DNA of 11,011 nucleotides from Candidatus Nanopelagicales bacterium (GTDB taxonomy: Bacteria; Actinomycetota; Actinomycetes; S36-B12), in the NCBI GenBank assembly GCA_023264215.1, contig JALQSY010000044.1, forward strand, positions 1-11,011, written 5' to 3'. The position numbers and the translations under genes were made by a program. The notes beneath the pieces are model-generated. The model worked only from the letters and a program-made list of their open reading frames with translations, searched no databases and was not told the DNA's origin. Below are positions 1 to 6,707 of this stretch, piece by piece; the stretch's first letter is position 1; each line of letters starts with the position of its first letter.

Positions 1-194
1 GAGAGGAGGTGCCGGGCCTGCTCGCGTGTCGCAGGCAGGTCCATGCCATCCCGGGCCATCTCGCAGACCGCGTCGGCGATGTAGGCGGTGGCCTCGGGGA
101 CGTTGAGTCGCACACCGCGTCGATGGCGTGCGCGTGCGAGTTCACCCTGCAGGAAGAGCAGGAGGCGATCGGACTCGCTCGGCGTGAGTGCCAT
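1..194 (-). CDS. ureA: Urease gamma subunit, N-terminal part (runs off left edge)
   Basis: Only the first 64 codons are in the window; the gene continues past position 1. The translation begins [20 protein letters not shown], then has a segment [19 protein letters not shown], then [10 protein letters not shown] and EQARHLL. From memory this follows the urease gamma pattern (LTP-E-D-LLLF, R-RG-LN-PEA, E-ARDG, RH-L) over the whole visible length. Urease gamma is a small structural subunit of the nickel urease that splits urea to ammonia and carbon dioxide in the cytoplasm. The gamma and beta subunits are sometimes fused, and the visible part cannot show whether that is so here. The ATG at 194-192 starts one base after the TGA of the amidohydrolase, so the two are probably co-transcribed and translationally coupled. 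The ribosome binding site would lie inside the amidohydrolase end. Beta, alpha and accessory urease genes are expected beyond the left edge. Confidence 0.9.
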   Translation of the reverse strand, partial: MALTPSESDRLLLFLQGELARARHRRGVRLNVPEATAYIADAVCEMARDGMDLPATREQARHLL

Positions 195-195
195 G

Positions 196-1806
196 TCAGG
201 CCCCGAACGTGCGCCGGCCTGCTCGCCACGTGCCCCGGACCGGAATCGACCCGATGGTCGCGGGATCGACCGTCCGCGGATCCGCGCCGATCCAGACGAC
301 ATCCGCGCGCGCACCGGGGCGCAGGACGCCGGCGTCGTCGCGGCCTGACTGGAAGGCGACCCCGCGCGTGTACGCGGCGATGGCATCGTCGACGCTGACG
401 CGCTCCTGCGGCATCCACGCTGGCTCATCGGCGGTCATCTGCCGGGTGACGGCGACTTGGATCCCCTCGAGGGGGGAGTACGTCGTGACCGGCCAGTCGC
501 TGCCGAAGGAGATCCGGGCTCCCCGAGCGGCGAGGGTGGCCGTCTGGAACTGGCGGTCGGTCCGCTCGGGCCCCAGGCGGGGCGCGGTCAGCTCGGACTG
601 CCAGGAGTCGTACTTGGACCAGTAGGGCTCGAAGTTGGCGATGACGCCCAACTCGGCGAAGCGGTCGAGATCGGCCGCGTCCACGAGCTGGGTGTGCGCG
701 ATCACCCACCGCCGGTCGCGCGGAGGATTCGTCCGGGCCGCGTGCTGCATGGCGTCCAGGGCCATGCGCACGCCGTAGTCCCCGATGGCATGGATGTGGG
801 CGGTGAAGCCCATGGAGTCGATCGCTGCCACGGCGTCAGCCAACTCGGTGGCCTCCCAGTTGGGCAGGCCCTTGGAGTGCGGGCAGTCGCAGAAGGGTTC
901 GAGCATGGCGCTGGTCCCGGACTCGATGACGCCGTCGGCGAAGAACTTCACCGTGTGGGCGCTGACGATGCCGCGCCCCCCTTCGATGACCTTCTCCCGC
1001 GCTGCTGCGAAGTGCGGCAGTTGGCTGCGCCAGGAATTGGGGTCGGCCCACAGGGCCAGGTCGATCGCCGTATGGACGTGCCCGTGGTCCACGGCGGCGA
1101 GCCACGTGTCGACGTCGGCGGGCTCGACCCAGGCGTCCTGGGCCCAGCTGATCCCGGCGGATGCGAAGCTCGCGGTCGCGAAGTCGACGGCGCTCAGCAT
1201 CATGGCCGCATCGGGCCGCGGGAGCAGGTCGTAGACAGGGCGCCATGCACCCCACTCGCGCAGTGTGCCCGTGGGCATGCCGGTGGAATCCAGGACGATC
1301 TCACCGTCATGCGGCTGCGCGACGCCCGGGCCGTATCCGGCCCTGCGCAACGCCTCGGAGTTGACCCACACCGTGTGATAGTCGGTGGCGCGCAGCACGA
1401 CCGGCCGGTCCGGCACGTGCTCATCGAGCCAGGCGGCGAGGAAGATCCCCTCGGGTGCGAGGGTGTGGTCGAATCCCTCGCCGCGCACCCACTCGACCTC
1501 GGGATGGGCCTTCGCCCAAGTCCCGACAGCAGCAGCGATGGCCTCTGGCGAGGCATGGTCGCGCACGGGAGCGAATTCGCGCTCGAGACCACCGAAGATC
1601 GGGTGCACGTGGCCGTCGCCGAATGCTGGAGCGACGAAGCCCCCGCCTGCATCGATGACTTCATCGACGTCGAAGCGTCGGGCGGAATCCCCGAGGGCGA
1701 CGATCCGATCGTCGGCGAACGCGATCGCGTCTGTCGTGAAGACGCTGTTGTCCGGCAGGCGGTGACCGGTCCAGACGGTCGCGTTCTCGATACGCGTGGT
1801 GGTCAT
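196..1806 (-). CDS. YtcJ-type metal-dependent amidohydrolase (amidohydrolase_3 family)
   Basis: This 536-residue protein belongs to the amidohydrolase superfamily, in the YtcJ group that includes N-substituted formamide deformylase. It is probably cytoplasmic, with no signal peptide visible. Seen motifs: DGHVHP with metal ligands H66 and H68; VKFFADG (K287, D291); HIHAIGD (H337, H339); IAHTQ (H371); and FGSDWP (D437), the usual catalytic aspartate. Short beta-rich ends (1-60 and about 475-536) form the usual composite domain; the C-terminal [11 protein letters not shown] is typical. The ATG at 1806 has GGAG five bases upstream. The gene lies 84 bp after potD, beyond a GC hairpin, and one base before ureA. 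That places it between a Pot-type importer and urease and suggests it hydrolyses an imported amide, ureido or guanidino compound, perhaps giving urea. The exact substrate cannot be read from the sequence; the family is broad and often misnamed. Confidence 0.92.
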   Translation of the reverse strand: MTTTRIENATVWTGHRLPDNSVFTTDAIAFADDRIVALGDSARRFDVDEVIDAGGGFVAPAFGDGHVHPIFGGLEREFAPVRDHASPEAIAAAVGTWAKAHPEVEWVRGEGFDHTLAPEGIFLAAWLDEHVPDRPVVLRATDYHTVWVNSEALRRAGYGPGVAQPHDGEIVLDSTGMPTGTLREWGAWRPVYDLLPRPDAAMMLSAVDFATASFASAGISWAQDAWVEPADVDTWLAAVDHGHVHTAIDLALWADPNSWRSQLPHFAAAREKVIEGGRGIVSAHTVKFFADGVIESGTSAMLEPFCDCPHSKGLPNWEATELADAVAAIDSMGFTAHIHAIGDYGVRMALDAMQHAARTNPPRDRRWVIAHTQLVDAADLDRFAELGVIANFEPYWSKYDSWQSELTAPRLGPERTDRQFQTATLAARGARISFGSDWPVTTYSPLEGIQVAVTRQMTADEPAWMPQERVSVDDAIAAYTRGVAFQSGRDDAGVLRPGARADVVWIGADPRTVDPATIGSIPVRGTWRAGRRTFGA

Positions 1807-1853
1807 GGGAACTCCAGGTCGATGGGGTGCGGTGAGGCGTACCGATCGGATGG

Positions 1854-1881
1854 GGCGGGCCCGGGATCTCCCGGGCCCGCC
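1854..1881 (-). terminator. GC-rich hairpin between potD and the amidohydrolase
   Basis: A perfect inverted repeat has arms GGCGGGCCCGGGA (1854-1866) and TCCCGGGCCCGCC (1869-1881), so the folded stem is about 12 bp with a four-base loop. It starts 9 bases after the potD stop codon on the minus strand. There is no T-run after it, as is common for intrinsic terminators or 3'-end stabilisers in GC-rich actinobacteria. It probably gives partial termination or protects the transporter mRNA, so that the amidohydrolase and ureA are made at a lower level. Confidence 0.65.
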
Positions 1882-1890
1882 ATCACCGAC

Positions 1891-3057
1891 CTACTTCTTG
1901 AAGTTGGTCCAGACCTGGTCGTACAGGTCGATCGCCTCGACCGTGCAACCGGGGACCGGCGTCGCCAGGGCCTTGAACTCATCCGGGATGACCACGGCGG
2001 GACTGCTGCCGAGCTCAGCGGTCATGAATTCCGATGACCCGGTGATGCCGTTGTCATAGCCGACGAAGTTCGTCGCCTCGCCGATGTTCGCCGGATCCAT
2101 CATCCAGTTGATGAAGATCTTGGCGTTGTCGACATTGACCGCACCGACAGGAACGGCGAAGTTGTCCGACCAGAGCGTGATCCCCTCCGCGGGGTAGACG
2201 TACTCCAGGTTCGGATTGTCCGCCTGCGCACGCGTGAACGCGCCATTCCACATCATGTGCATGGTCTGCTCGCCGGAGGCCATGCGGCCGATGACACCGT
2301 CGGAGTTGATGACGGCCACGCCGGGCTTCCATCCGGCCAGGAGTTCCTCGACCTTGACGTAGTCCTCGCGATTCGTCGAGCACGGCTGGGCTCCGACGGC
2401 CCGCAGAGCCGCGTGGATGACCTCCACCTGGTCGTTCAGCGTGCCGATCTTCCCCGCGGCGGGGCTATCCGCGTCGAAGAAGTCCGCCCACGAGGTCACC
2501 TCGACGCCGGTCTTGGTCGGGTCGTAGGCGATGCCGGTGGTGCCGTACATGTAGGGCGCCGTGTAGAGGCGGCCCGGATCGAAGTAGACGTCGAGGAACT
2601 CCGGCTTGATGAACTGCCCGTTGGGGAACGCGGCCGGGTCGACCTCCTGCAGGAGCCCGAGCTCGATCATCTGGGCCACCATGTAGTCGCTCGGCACGAT
2701 GACGTCGTAGTTGGCCCCGCCGGCCTGGAGCTTGCTGAGCAGGGTCTCGTTCGAGTCGTAGTTGTCGAGGTTGACGGTGATACCCGTCTCGGACTCGAAT
2801 CGATCGATGAGGTCCGGCGAGATGTAGTCGGTCCAGTTGTAGAGGTTGAGCTCGCCCCCGTTGGGTGTGGGGAAGTCGGCCGCCGGGGCCTCCGGGCTGG
2901 CGTCGTCCGCCGGCGCGGCTGATGATGCGGGTGCGCTACTCGACTCGGCGCCACCACCGACGGTGGTCTCACCGCCGCACGCGGACAGGGCGAGTACGCC
3001 CGTCAGGCCGAACGCCAGCAGGATGCCGGACGCTCGGCGGTTTCTCCACCGTTTCAT
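1891..3057 (-). CDS. potD: Polyamine-type ABC transporter substrate-binding lipoprotein (PotD-like)
   Basis: This 388-residue extracellular lipoprotein would capture a polyamine-like ligand for the PotABC importer. It has a basic N-terminus (MKRWRNRR), a hydrophobic stretch and lipobox LSAC with lipidated C27, followed by a Ser/Ala/Pro linker to about residue 65. The mature domain opens with LNLYNWTDYISPDLIDRF, the PotD/PotF hallmark. From remembered E. coli PotD, ligand residues appear kept: W75, Y78, Y125, D209, E212, W270, W296 and D298; this needs a real alignment. C226 and C371 could form a disulfide. The start at 3057 has a purine-rich site, AGGAAGAGG, about 8 bases upstream. It lies four bases after the potC stop, as the last transporter gene. 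Spermidine or putrescine is the default guess, but a guanidino or other cationic compound is possible given the downstream amidohydrolase and urease. Confidence 0.93.
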   Translation of the reverse strand: MKRWRNRRASGILLAFGLTGVLALSACGGETTVGGGAESSSAPASSAAPADDASPEAPAADFPTPNGGELNLYNWTDYISPDLIDRFESETGITVNLDNYDSNETLLSKLQAGGANYDVIVPSDYMVAQMIELGLLQEVDPAAFPNGQFIKPEFLDVYFDPGRLYTAPYMYGTTGIAYDPTKTGVEVTSWADFFDADSPAAGKIGTLNDQVEVIHAALRAVGAQPCSTNREDYVKVEELLAGWKPGVAVINSDGVIGRMASGEQTMHMMWNGAFTRAQADNPNLEYVYPAEGITLWSDNFAVPVGAVNVDNAKIFINWMMDPANIGEATNFVGYDNGITGSSEFMTAELGSSPAVVIPDEFKALATPVPGCTVEAIDLYDQVWTNFKK

Positions 3058-3061
3058 TTCA

Positions 3062-3862
3062 TTACCTCTTCCTTCTCGCGATGATGTACGACACAGTGAC
3101 GATGAGGATGCTCACGAGCAGCAGCAGCGTGGACAGCGCATTGACGCCCGGGGTGATTGCGTTGCGGATCATCCCGAAGATGTAGACCGGGAGCGTCGTA
3201 CCTCCCGCACCCGCGAGGAAGTACGACACGATGAAGTCGTCGAGGCTGATGATGAAGGCAAGCAGCGCTCCCGCGACGATCCCCGGCGCCAGGAGCGGCA
3301 GGGTGATGCGGCGGAAGATCACCCACTCATTGGCTCCCAGATCCGCAGCAGCCTCGTAGACCGACAGGTCGACGGAGCGCAGGCGCGCCCGGATGGGAAG
3401 CAGGGCGAACGGGATGCAGAACGCCGTATGCGCGAGCGTGATCGCATCCACCCCGAGGGGGAATCGAATTTGCACGAAGAGGGCCAGGGTCCCGATGGCG
3501 AAGACGATCTCGGGGATCACCAGGGGCGCCATGATGAGCGACCAGGCGACGGTGCTCCCGGCGCGCACCATGCGCAGCAGTCCGATGGCGAGCCCGGTGG
3601 CGAAGATGACCGAGAGCACCGTGGAGATGCTCGCGACGCGCAGTGAATTGACCACGGCCCTTTGGATGTCGTCGTTGCCGAGCACATCGGCGTACCACTC
3701 GAGACTGAATCCCTTCCACACCGTCACGACGCGGTTGCTGTTGAAGGAGTACCCGACGACGAACAGCAGTGGGATGTAGAGGAACCCGAAGACGACAGCG
3801 GCTATCGGCCCGAAGAGCGGGAAGTTCTTCAGCGACGTGCCCGTCCCGCGCGGCGATGTCAT
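3062..3862 (-). CDS. potC: Polyamine-type ABC transporter permease, PotC-like
   Basis: This is a 266-residue inner-membrane permease with about six membrane helices (roughly 15-38, 70-96, 105-131, 140-157, 193-215 and 238-262). The cytoplasmic coupling loop EAAADLGANEWVIFRRITLP (170-189) is the EAA motif that docks on the ATPase. The segment SLDDFIVSYF (206-215) is characteristic of PotC/PotI. The open frame reaches far upstream, but that part is a shadow of potB. The ATG at 3862 overlaps the potB TGA as ATGA, a typical coupled junction, and the protein from there matches the family's usual length. It pairs with PotB to form the membrane channel. The stop TAA is four bases before potD. Confidence 0.95.
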   Translation of the reverse strand: MTSPRGTGTSLKNFPLFGPIAAVVFGFLYIPLLFVVGYSFNSNRVVTVWKGFSLEWYADVLGNDDIQRAVVNSLRVASISTVLSVIFATGLAIGLLRMVRAGSTVAWSLIMAPLVIPEIVFAIGTLALFVQIRFPLGVDAITLAHTAFCIPFALLPIRARLRSVDLSVYEAAADLGANEWVIFRRITLPLLAPGIVAGALLAFIISLDDFIVSYFLAGAGGTTLPVYIFGMIRNAITPGVNALSTLLLLVSILIVTVSYIIARRKR

Positions 3863-4788
3863 AGCAGGGACTCCAGGCTCTGGCCGCTTCCGCGTCGGCT
3901 CGTGCGGCGGGCAATGACGGCGAAGATGACCAGGGCGAGCATCACGATCACCAGCACCATGACCGAGAGGGCCGCCCCGAAGGGCCAATTGCGCGACGCG
4001 CCGAATTGGGCCGCGATCACGTTGGCGATCATCGAGGTCTTGCCGCCGCCCAGCAGCTCGGGTGCGAGGTAGGAGCCGAGCGCCGGGATGAAGACGAGGA
4101 TGAAGCCGGCGATGACACCGGGTCGGACGGCGGGAAGGACGATCCGCCTGAGCACGGTGAGCTTCGCCGCGCCGAGGTCGTAGGCCGCCTCGGCCAGGCG
4201 GAAGTCGAAGCGCTCGGCGCTCGCGTAGATCGGCAGGATCATGAACGGCAGGAACGAGTAGACGAGTCCGACGATCGTGGCGAAGGGCGTGTAGAGCATC
4301 GAGATCGGCTCGCTGATGATGCCGAGGCCGCCCAACGCGCCATTGATGGGGCCGTTGTCGTTGAGGATGATGACGAAGGCGTAGGTCCGGATGAGCAGGC
4401 TCGTCCAGAATGGGATGGTCACCAGGAAGACGAGCAGTGTGCGCCACTTCGGCGGGCGCGTGGCGATCCACAGCGCGATGGGGATGGAGAGCACCAGGCA
4501 CACGACGGCGGTGATCAGCGAGTAGAGCACCGAGTTGAAGAAGATCTGCAGGTACGTCGGGTCGAAGGCACGCTCGCCGCTCAGGGACTCGGTGTAGAAG
4601 AGTTCGACGTACGGCTGGACAGTGAACTCCCACCGCACCCCGACCCCCAGCTTTGCGCGGCTGAGGAACGAGAAGATCACGATGATGATGAGCGGGGCGA
4701 GGACCAGCGCCACCAGATAGGCCAGACCGGGCAGGCCCGCGAGCCACGACCCCTGGCCGGCCCGGGCCTGCGTCCGCTGCCGCGCCAC
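3859..4788 (-). CDS. potB: Polyamine-type ABC transporter permease, PotB-like
   Basis: This is a 309-residue inner-membrane permease of the PotB/PotH group, partner of PotC. Hydrophobic helices lie near residues 18-42, 84-109, 117-142, 165-190, 222-247 and 268-293. The EAA coupling loop is EAAYDLGAAKLTVLRRIVLP (200-219). Other family-like stretches are PFWTSLLIRTYAF (126-138) and ALGSYLAPELLGGG (236-249). The frame stays open far upstream through potA, so the start had to be chosen. The GTG at 4788-4786 has GGAGG four bases upstream and shares one base with the potA stop (TAGTG). That gives the usual PotB length, with a short basic N-terminus before helix one. It overlaps potC by four bases. 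Confidence 0.94.
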   Translation of the reverse strand: MARQRTQARAGQGSWLAGLPGLAYLVALVLAPLIIIVIFSFLSRAKLGVGVRWEFTVQPYVELFYTESLSGERAFDPTYLQIFFNSVLYSLITAVVCLVLSIPIALWIATRPPKWRTLLVFLVTIPFWTSLLIRTYAFVIILNDNGPINGALGGLGIISEPISMLYTPFATIVGLVYSFLPFMILPIYASAERFDFRLAEAAYDLGAAKLTVLRRIVLPAVRPGVIAGFILVFIPALGSYLAPELLGGGKTSMIANVIAAQFGASRNWPFGAALSVMVLVIVMLALVIFAVIARRTSRRGSGQSLESLL

Positions 4789-5864
4789 TATGCCTCCACC
4801 ACGCGCAGGCTCCCGTCGCGGAACGCGACCTCGCAACGACCTCCCGTCGCCAGAGCGTGGGCGGTGGCGGCCGGCTGGCGGGAGGCAAGCGTGGTGTCGC
4901 CGACCTGGACGACGGTGTGCAGGTCGCCGCCGATGAACGTCGCATCGATGACCTCGAAGCGCCCCGACGGATCTGCGGCGATGGTGACGTCCTCCGGTCG
5001 CACCGCGATCATCGTCCTCTGCGGTGACGGGTCGGGGGAGTCCGCGGCCCACGCTGCCGGTGGCACCGGACCCCAGCCCGCAATGGCTGCGGGGCCATCG
5101 CCTGCCTCGAGGGGCACGAGATTGGCCTCGCCGATGAAATCGGCGACGAAGCTCGTGCGCGGACGCAGATACACGTCGCGCGGCGCGCCCACCTGCACGA
5201 TCCGACCCTCGTTGAAGACCGCGACCTGGTCGCCCATCGACATCGCCTCGTCCTGGTCGTGGGTCACGAGGATGAAGGTGATGTGGGTCTCCTGCTGGAG
5301 CCGCTTGAGCTCGAGCTGCATCCCGCGCCGCAACTTCAGATCGAGCGCCGAGAGGGGCTCGTCGAGGAGGAGGACCTCGGGCTCCTTGGCCAGCGCTCGG
5401 GCGAGTGCGACGCGCTGCTGCTGGCCGCCGGACAGTTGCTGCGGACGTCTGCCCCCCAGGCCTGCGAGCTTCACCAGTTCGAGTGAGTGCTCCACCTTCG
5501 TCGCGATCTCCGCCTTGGGCAGCTTGTCCATCTGCAGGCCGAAGGCGATGTTCTGGGTGACGGTCATGTGCGGGAAGAGCGCGTAGGACTGGAAGACGGT
5601 GTTGACGCGACGCTTCCAGACCGGCACGTTGTCGATGCGTTCGGACTTGAGCAGGATCTCCCCGGCATCGGGTGACTCGAGGCCGGCGATGCACCTCAGC
5701 AGCGTCGTCTTGCCGCAACCGGAGGGTCCGAGCAGGACGGTGAAGGAGCCCTCGGCGACATCGAGGCTGACGTCGTCCAGTGCCCGCACCTCGCCGCCCT
5801 CGGGCGTCGCAAAGGACTTGGACACCCCGCGCACTTGGAGGGCCAAGGGCTTGTCGGCGGTCAA
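4788..5864 (-). CDS. potA: Polyamine-type ABC transporter ATPase, PotA-like
   Basis: This 358-residue cytoplasmic ATPase powers the importer. Seen in order: Walker [10 protein letters not shown] (46-54), Q-loop [10 protein letters not shown] with Q92, signature LSGGQQQR (144-151), Walker B VLLLDEP (164-170), D-loop SALD (172-175) and switch His H202 in THDQDEAM. The C-terminal part from about residue 240 is a TOBE-type domain, including the typical IAVRPEDV. The best start is TTG at 5864-5862, four bases after GAGGAGG; there is no in-frame ATG or GTG nearby that fits the family's N-terminus. It is the first gene of the leftward operon, and the promoter should lie in the 120-bp gap shared with the divergent tetR gene. 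Confidence 0.95.
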   Translation of the reverse strand: MTADKPLALQVRGVSKSFATPEGGEVRALDDVSLDVAEGSFTVLLGPSGCGKTTLLRCIAGLESPDAGEILLKSERIDNVPVWKRRVNTVFQSYALFPHMTVTQNIAFGLQMDKLPKAEIATKVEHSLELVKLAGLGGRRPQQLSGGQQQRVALARALAKEPEVLLLDEPLSALDLKLRRGMQLELKRLQQETHITFILVTHDQDEAMSMGDQVAVFNEGRIVQVGAPRDVYLRPRTSFVADFIGEANLVPLEAGDGPAAIAGWGPVPPAAWAADSPDPSPQRTMIAVRPEDVTIAADPSGRFEVIDATFIGGDLHTVVQVGDTTLASRQPAATAHALATGGRCEVAFRDGSLRVVEA

Positions 5865-5868
5865 CTGT

Positions 5869-5875
5869 CCTCCTC
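5869..5875 (-). promoter_or_regulatory. potA: Strong ribosome binding site supporting the potA TTG start
   Basis: On the minus strand GAGGAGG stands four bases before the TTG at 5864. This near-perfect Shine-Dalgarno sequence is the main reason for accepting TTG as the potA start. The nearby GTG at 5877 is in another frame. Confidence 0.7.
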
Positions 5876-5911
5876 ACGCCGATGTTGACCTGGCGGCGAT
5901 CTAGGCGGAGA

Positions 5912-5924
5912 CTAACGGCGTTAG
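5912..5924. promoter_or_regulatory. Palindromic operator candidate in the potA-tetR divergent region
   Basis: CTAACGGCGTTAG is a perfect dyad with 6-bp arms around a central G. It lies in the divergent gap next to a TetR-family gene and overlaps the possible potA -10 box. TetR regulators usually bind such dyads next to their own gene, so this is the leading operator candidate. Confidence 0.45.
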
Positions 5925-5948
5925 GTGCCGAGTGGAAGGCTGTGACAA
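5920..5948 (-). promoter_or_regulatory. Possible potA operon promoter
   Basis: On the minus strand TTGTCA (5948-5943) resembles a -35 box, and after a 17-bp spacer CCTAAC (5925-5920) is a weak -10 candidate. The -10 overlaps the palindrome at 5912-5924, an arrangement suited to repression. The match is modest, so this is a proposal only. Confidence 0.3.
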
Positions 5949-5951
5949 CAA

Positions 5952-5964
5952 CGTGATCTTCACG
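5952..5964. promoter_or_regulatory. Second short palindrome upstream of tetR
   Basis: CGTGATCTTCACG has perfect 5-bp arms around TCT. It lies about 21 bases before the tetR GTG and 28 bases from the first palindrome. The two dyads do not share a sequence, so they may serve different proteins, or this one may be chance. Confidence 0.25.
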
Positions 5965-5984
5965 GCGCATCGCGAGCGTCCCCG

Positions 5985-6614
5985 GTGACCACGGCCACCG
6001 CTCGTCCCGCCGTGACGGCCGATCGCATCGCGGCCGAGGCTCTCGCGCTCCTGGACAGGGGCCCCGATGAGTCGGTGCTCACGATGCGGAGCCTCGCGGC
6101 ACGCCTGGGGATCCAGGCGCCCTCGCTCTACGCCCACGTCTCGGGGATGGATGAGATCCGCGATCTGGTCCACGCCCTGATCAACTCCACGATCGACGTC
6201 TCGGGCCTCGACGGCTCCACGGATCTCGATGACCTCGCGGACCTGGGGCGTCGATATCGCGAGGCATATCGAGCGCATCGCGTCGCTGCCTCGATGATCG
6301 TCTCGCGCAGCATCAATCGTGACCATGCGCTTCGGATCTACGAGCCCATTGCAGCGTTCCTGAGTCGCTACGGCGTGCCAGCCGAACGCGTCATGCCGCT
6401 CATGGCGCTGTTCGACAACCTGGTCCTCGGTTCGGCGGTGGAGCCGTTCAGCGCAGGGTTCACCGGTCCCGCGCGGGACTATCGAGCGTCCTACCCGGCG
6501 CTCGCGGATGCGCTGGGCTGCATTGCGCGCGATCGCGTCGACGACGAAGCATTCGAGACGGGCATGGCCGCCTTCCTCGGCCTGCTGCGCGCCGAGCGCG
6601 TCACCGCGCGATGA
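5985..6614 (+). CDS. TetR-family transcriptional regulator
   Basis: This 209-residue protein has an N-terminal TetR-type helix-turn-helix, with LTMRSLAARLGIQAPSLYAH at 32-51 followed by the usual short segment into helix four. The rest (about 70-200) is an all-helical ligand and dimer domain, including LMALFDNLVLGSAVEPF (139-155). Divergent placement next to the potA operon, with palindromes between, suggests it controls that operon and itself; its ligand may be the transported compound. The GTG at 5985 has no clear ribosome binding site, and another in-frame GTG lies at 6012, just before the conserved TADRIAAEAL. Both would keep the DNA-binding domain. The last codons and the TGA lie inside a 24-bp repeat that recurs 91 bp downstream, so the tail ERVTAR may not be ancestral. 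Confidence 0.9.
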   Translation: MTTATARPAVTADRIAAEALALLDRGPDESVLTMRSLAARLGIQAPSLYAHVSGMDEIRDLVHALINSTIDVSGLDGSTDLDDLADLGRRYREAYRAHRVAASMIVSRSINRDHALRIYEPIAAFLSRYGVPAERVMPLMALFDNLVLGSAVEPFSAGFTGPARDYRASYPALADALGCIARDRVDDEAFETGMAAFLGLLRAERVTAR

Positions 6615-6616
6615 CG
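6593..6616. repeat. 24-bp direct repeat, copy 1 (over the tetR stop codon)
   Basis: These 24 bases are identical to 6684-6707, with an offset of 91 bp. The copy covers the last tetR codons and stop. On the other strand it holds the same triplets, encoding VIAR and a stop, that end the decarboxylase gene in copy 2. The two copies bracket the long hairpin at 6621-6680. Confidence 0.85.
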
Positions 6617-6620
6617 GCCA

Positions 6621-6680
6621 CGAAAGCGACGCTTGGTGACACTTCTCGCCGTCCGAAACTGTCACGAAGCGTCGTTTTCG
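6621..6680. terminator. Bidirectional terminator hairpin between convergent tetR and decarboxylase genes
   Basis: The arms at 6621-6641 and 6660-6680 are each 21 bases and pair at 19 of 21 positions around an 18-base loop. The core is GCGACGCTT against AAGCGTCG, and GGTGACA pairs with TGTCAC. An A-run (6623-6625) and a T-run (6675-6678) lie at the outer edges, so either strand ends in a stem followed by T residues. That is the usual design of a shared terminator for convergent genes. Confidence 0.75.
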
Positions 6681-6683
6681 CGT

Positions 6684-6707
6684 CGAGCGCGTCACCGCGC
6701 GATGACG
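6684..6707. repeat. 24-bp direct repeat, copy 2 (over the decarboxylase stop codon)
   Basis: This is identical to 6593-6616. On the minus strand it encodes the last decarboxylase residues (VIAR) and the stop. The shared sequence at two unrelated gene ends indicates a duplication, or insertion of the hairpin segment with copied flanks. Confidence 0.85.

Noticed and set aside
457..2037. A 526-codon plus-strand open frame
   Set aside because: It lies opposite the amidohydrolase and the end of potD. Its translation is low-complexity Gly/Val/Arg/Asp-rich with no domain, as expected opposite a GC-rich gene.
3863..4945. Upstream extension of the potC open frame
   Set aside because: It is out of frame with potB and shows no membrane-protein pattern; the ATG at 3862 gives the right family length.
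4006..5586. A 526-codon plus-strand open frame
   Set aside because: It is antisense to potB and potA, which have clear motifs. The translation is Asp/Glu/Arg/Gly-rich and matches no family.
5865..5984. Guanidine (ykkC-type) or other riboswitch upstream of potA
   Set aside because: Considered because of the nitrogen theme, but I see no recognisable conserved core; the leader is short and dominated by simple dyads.
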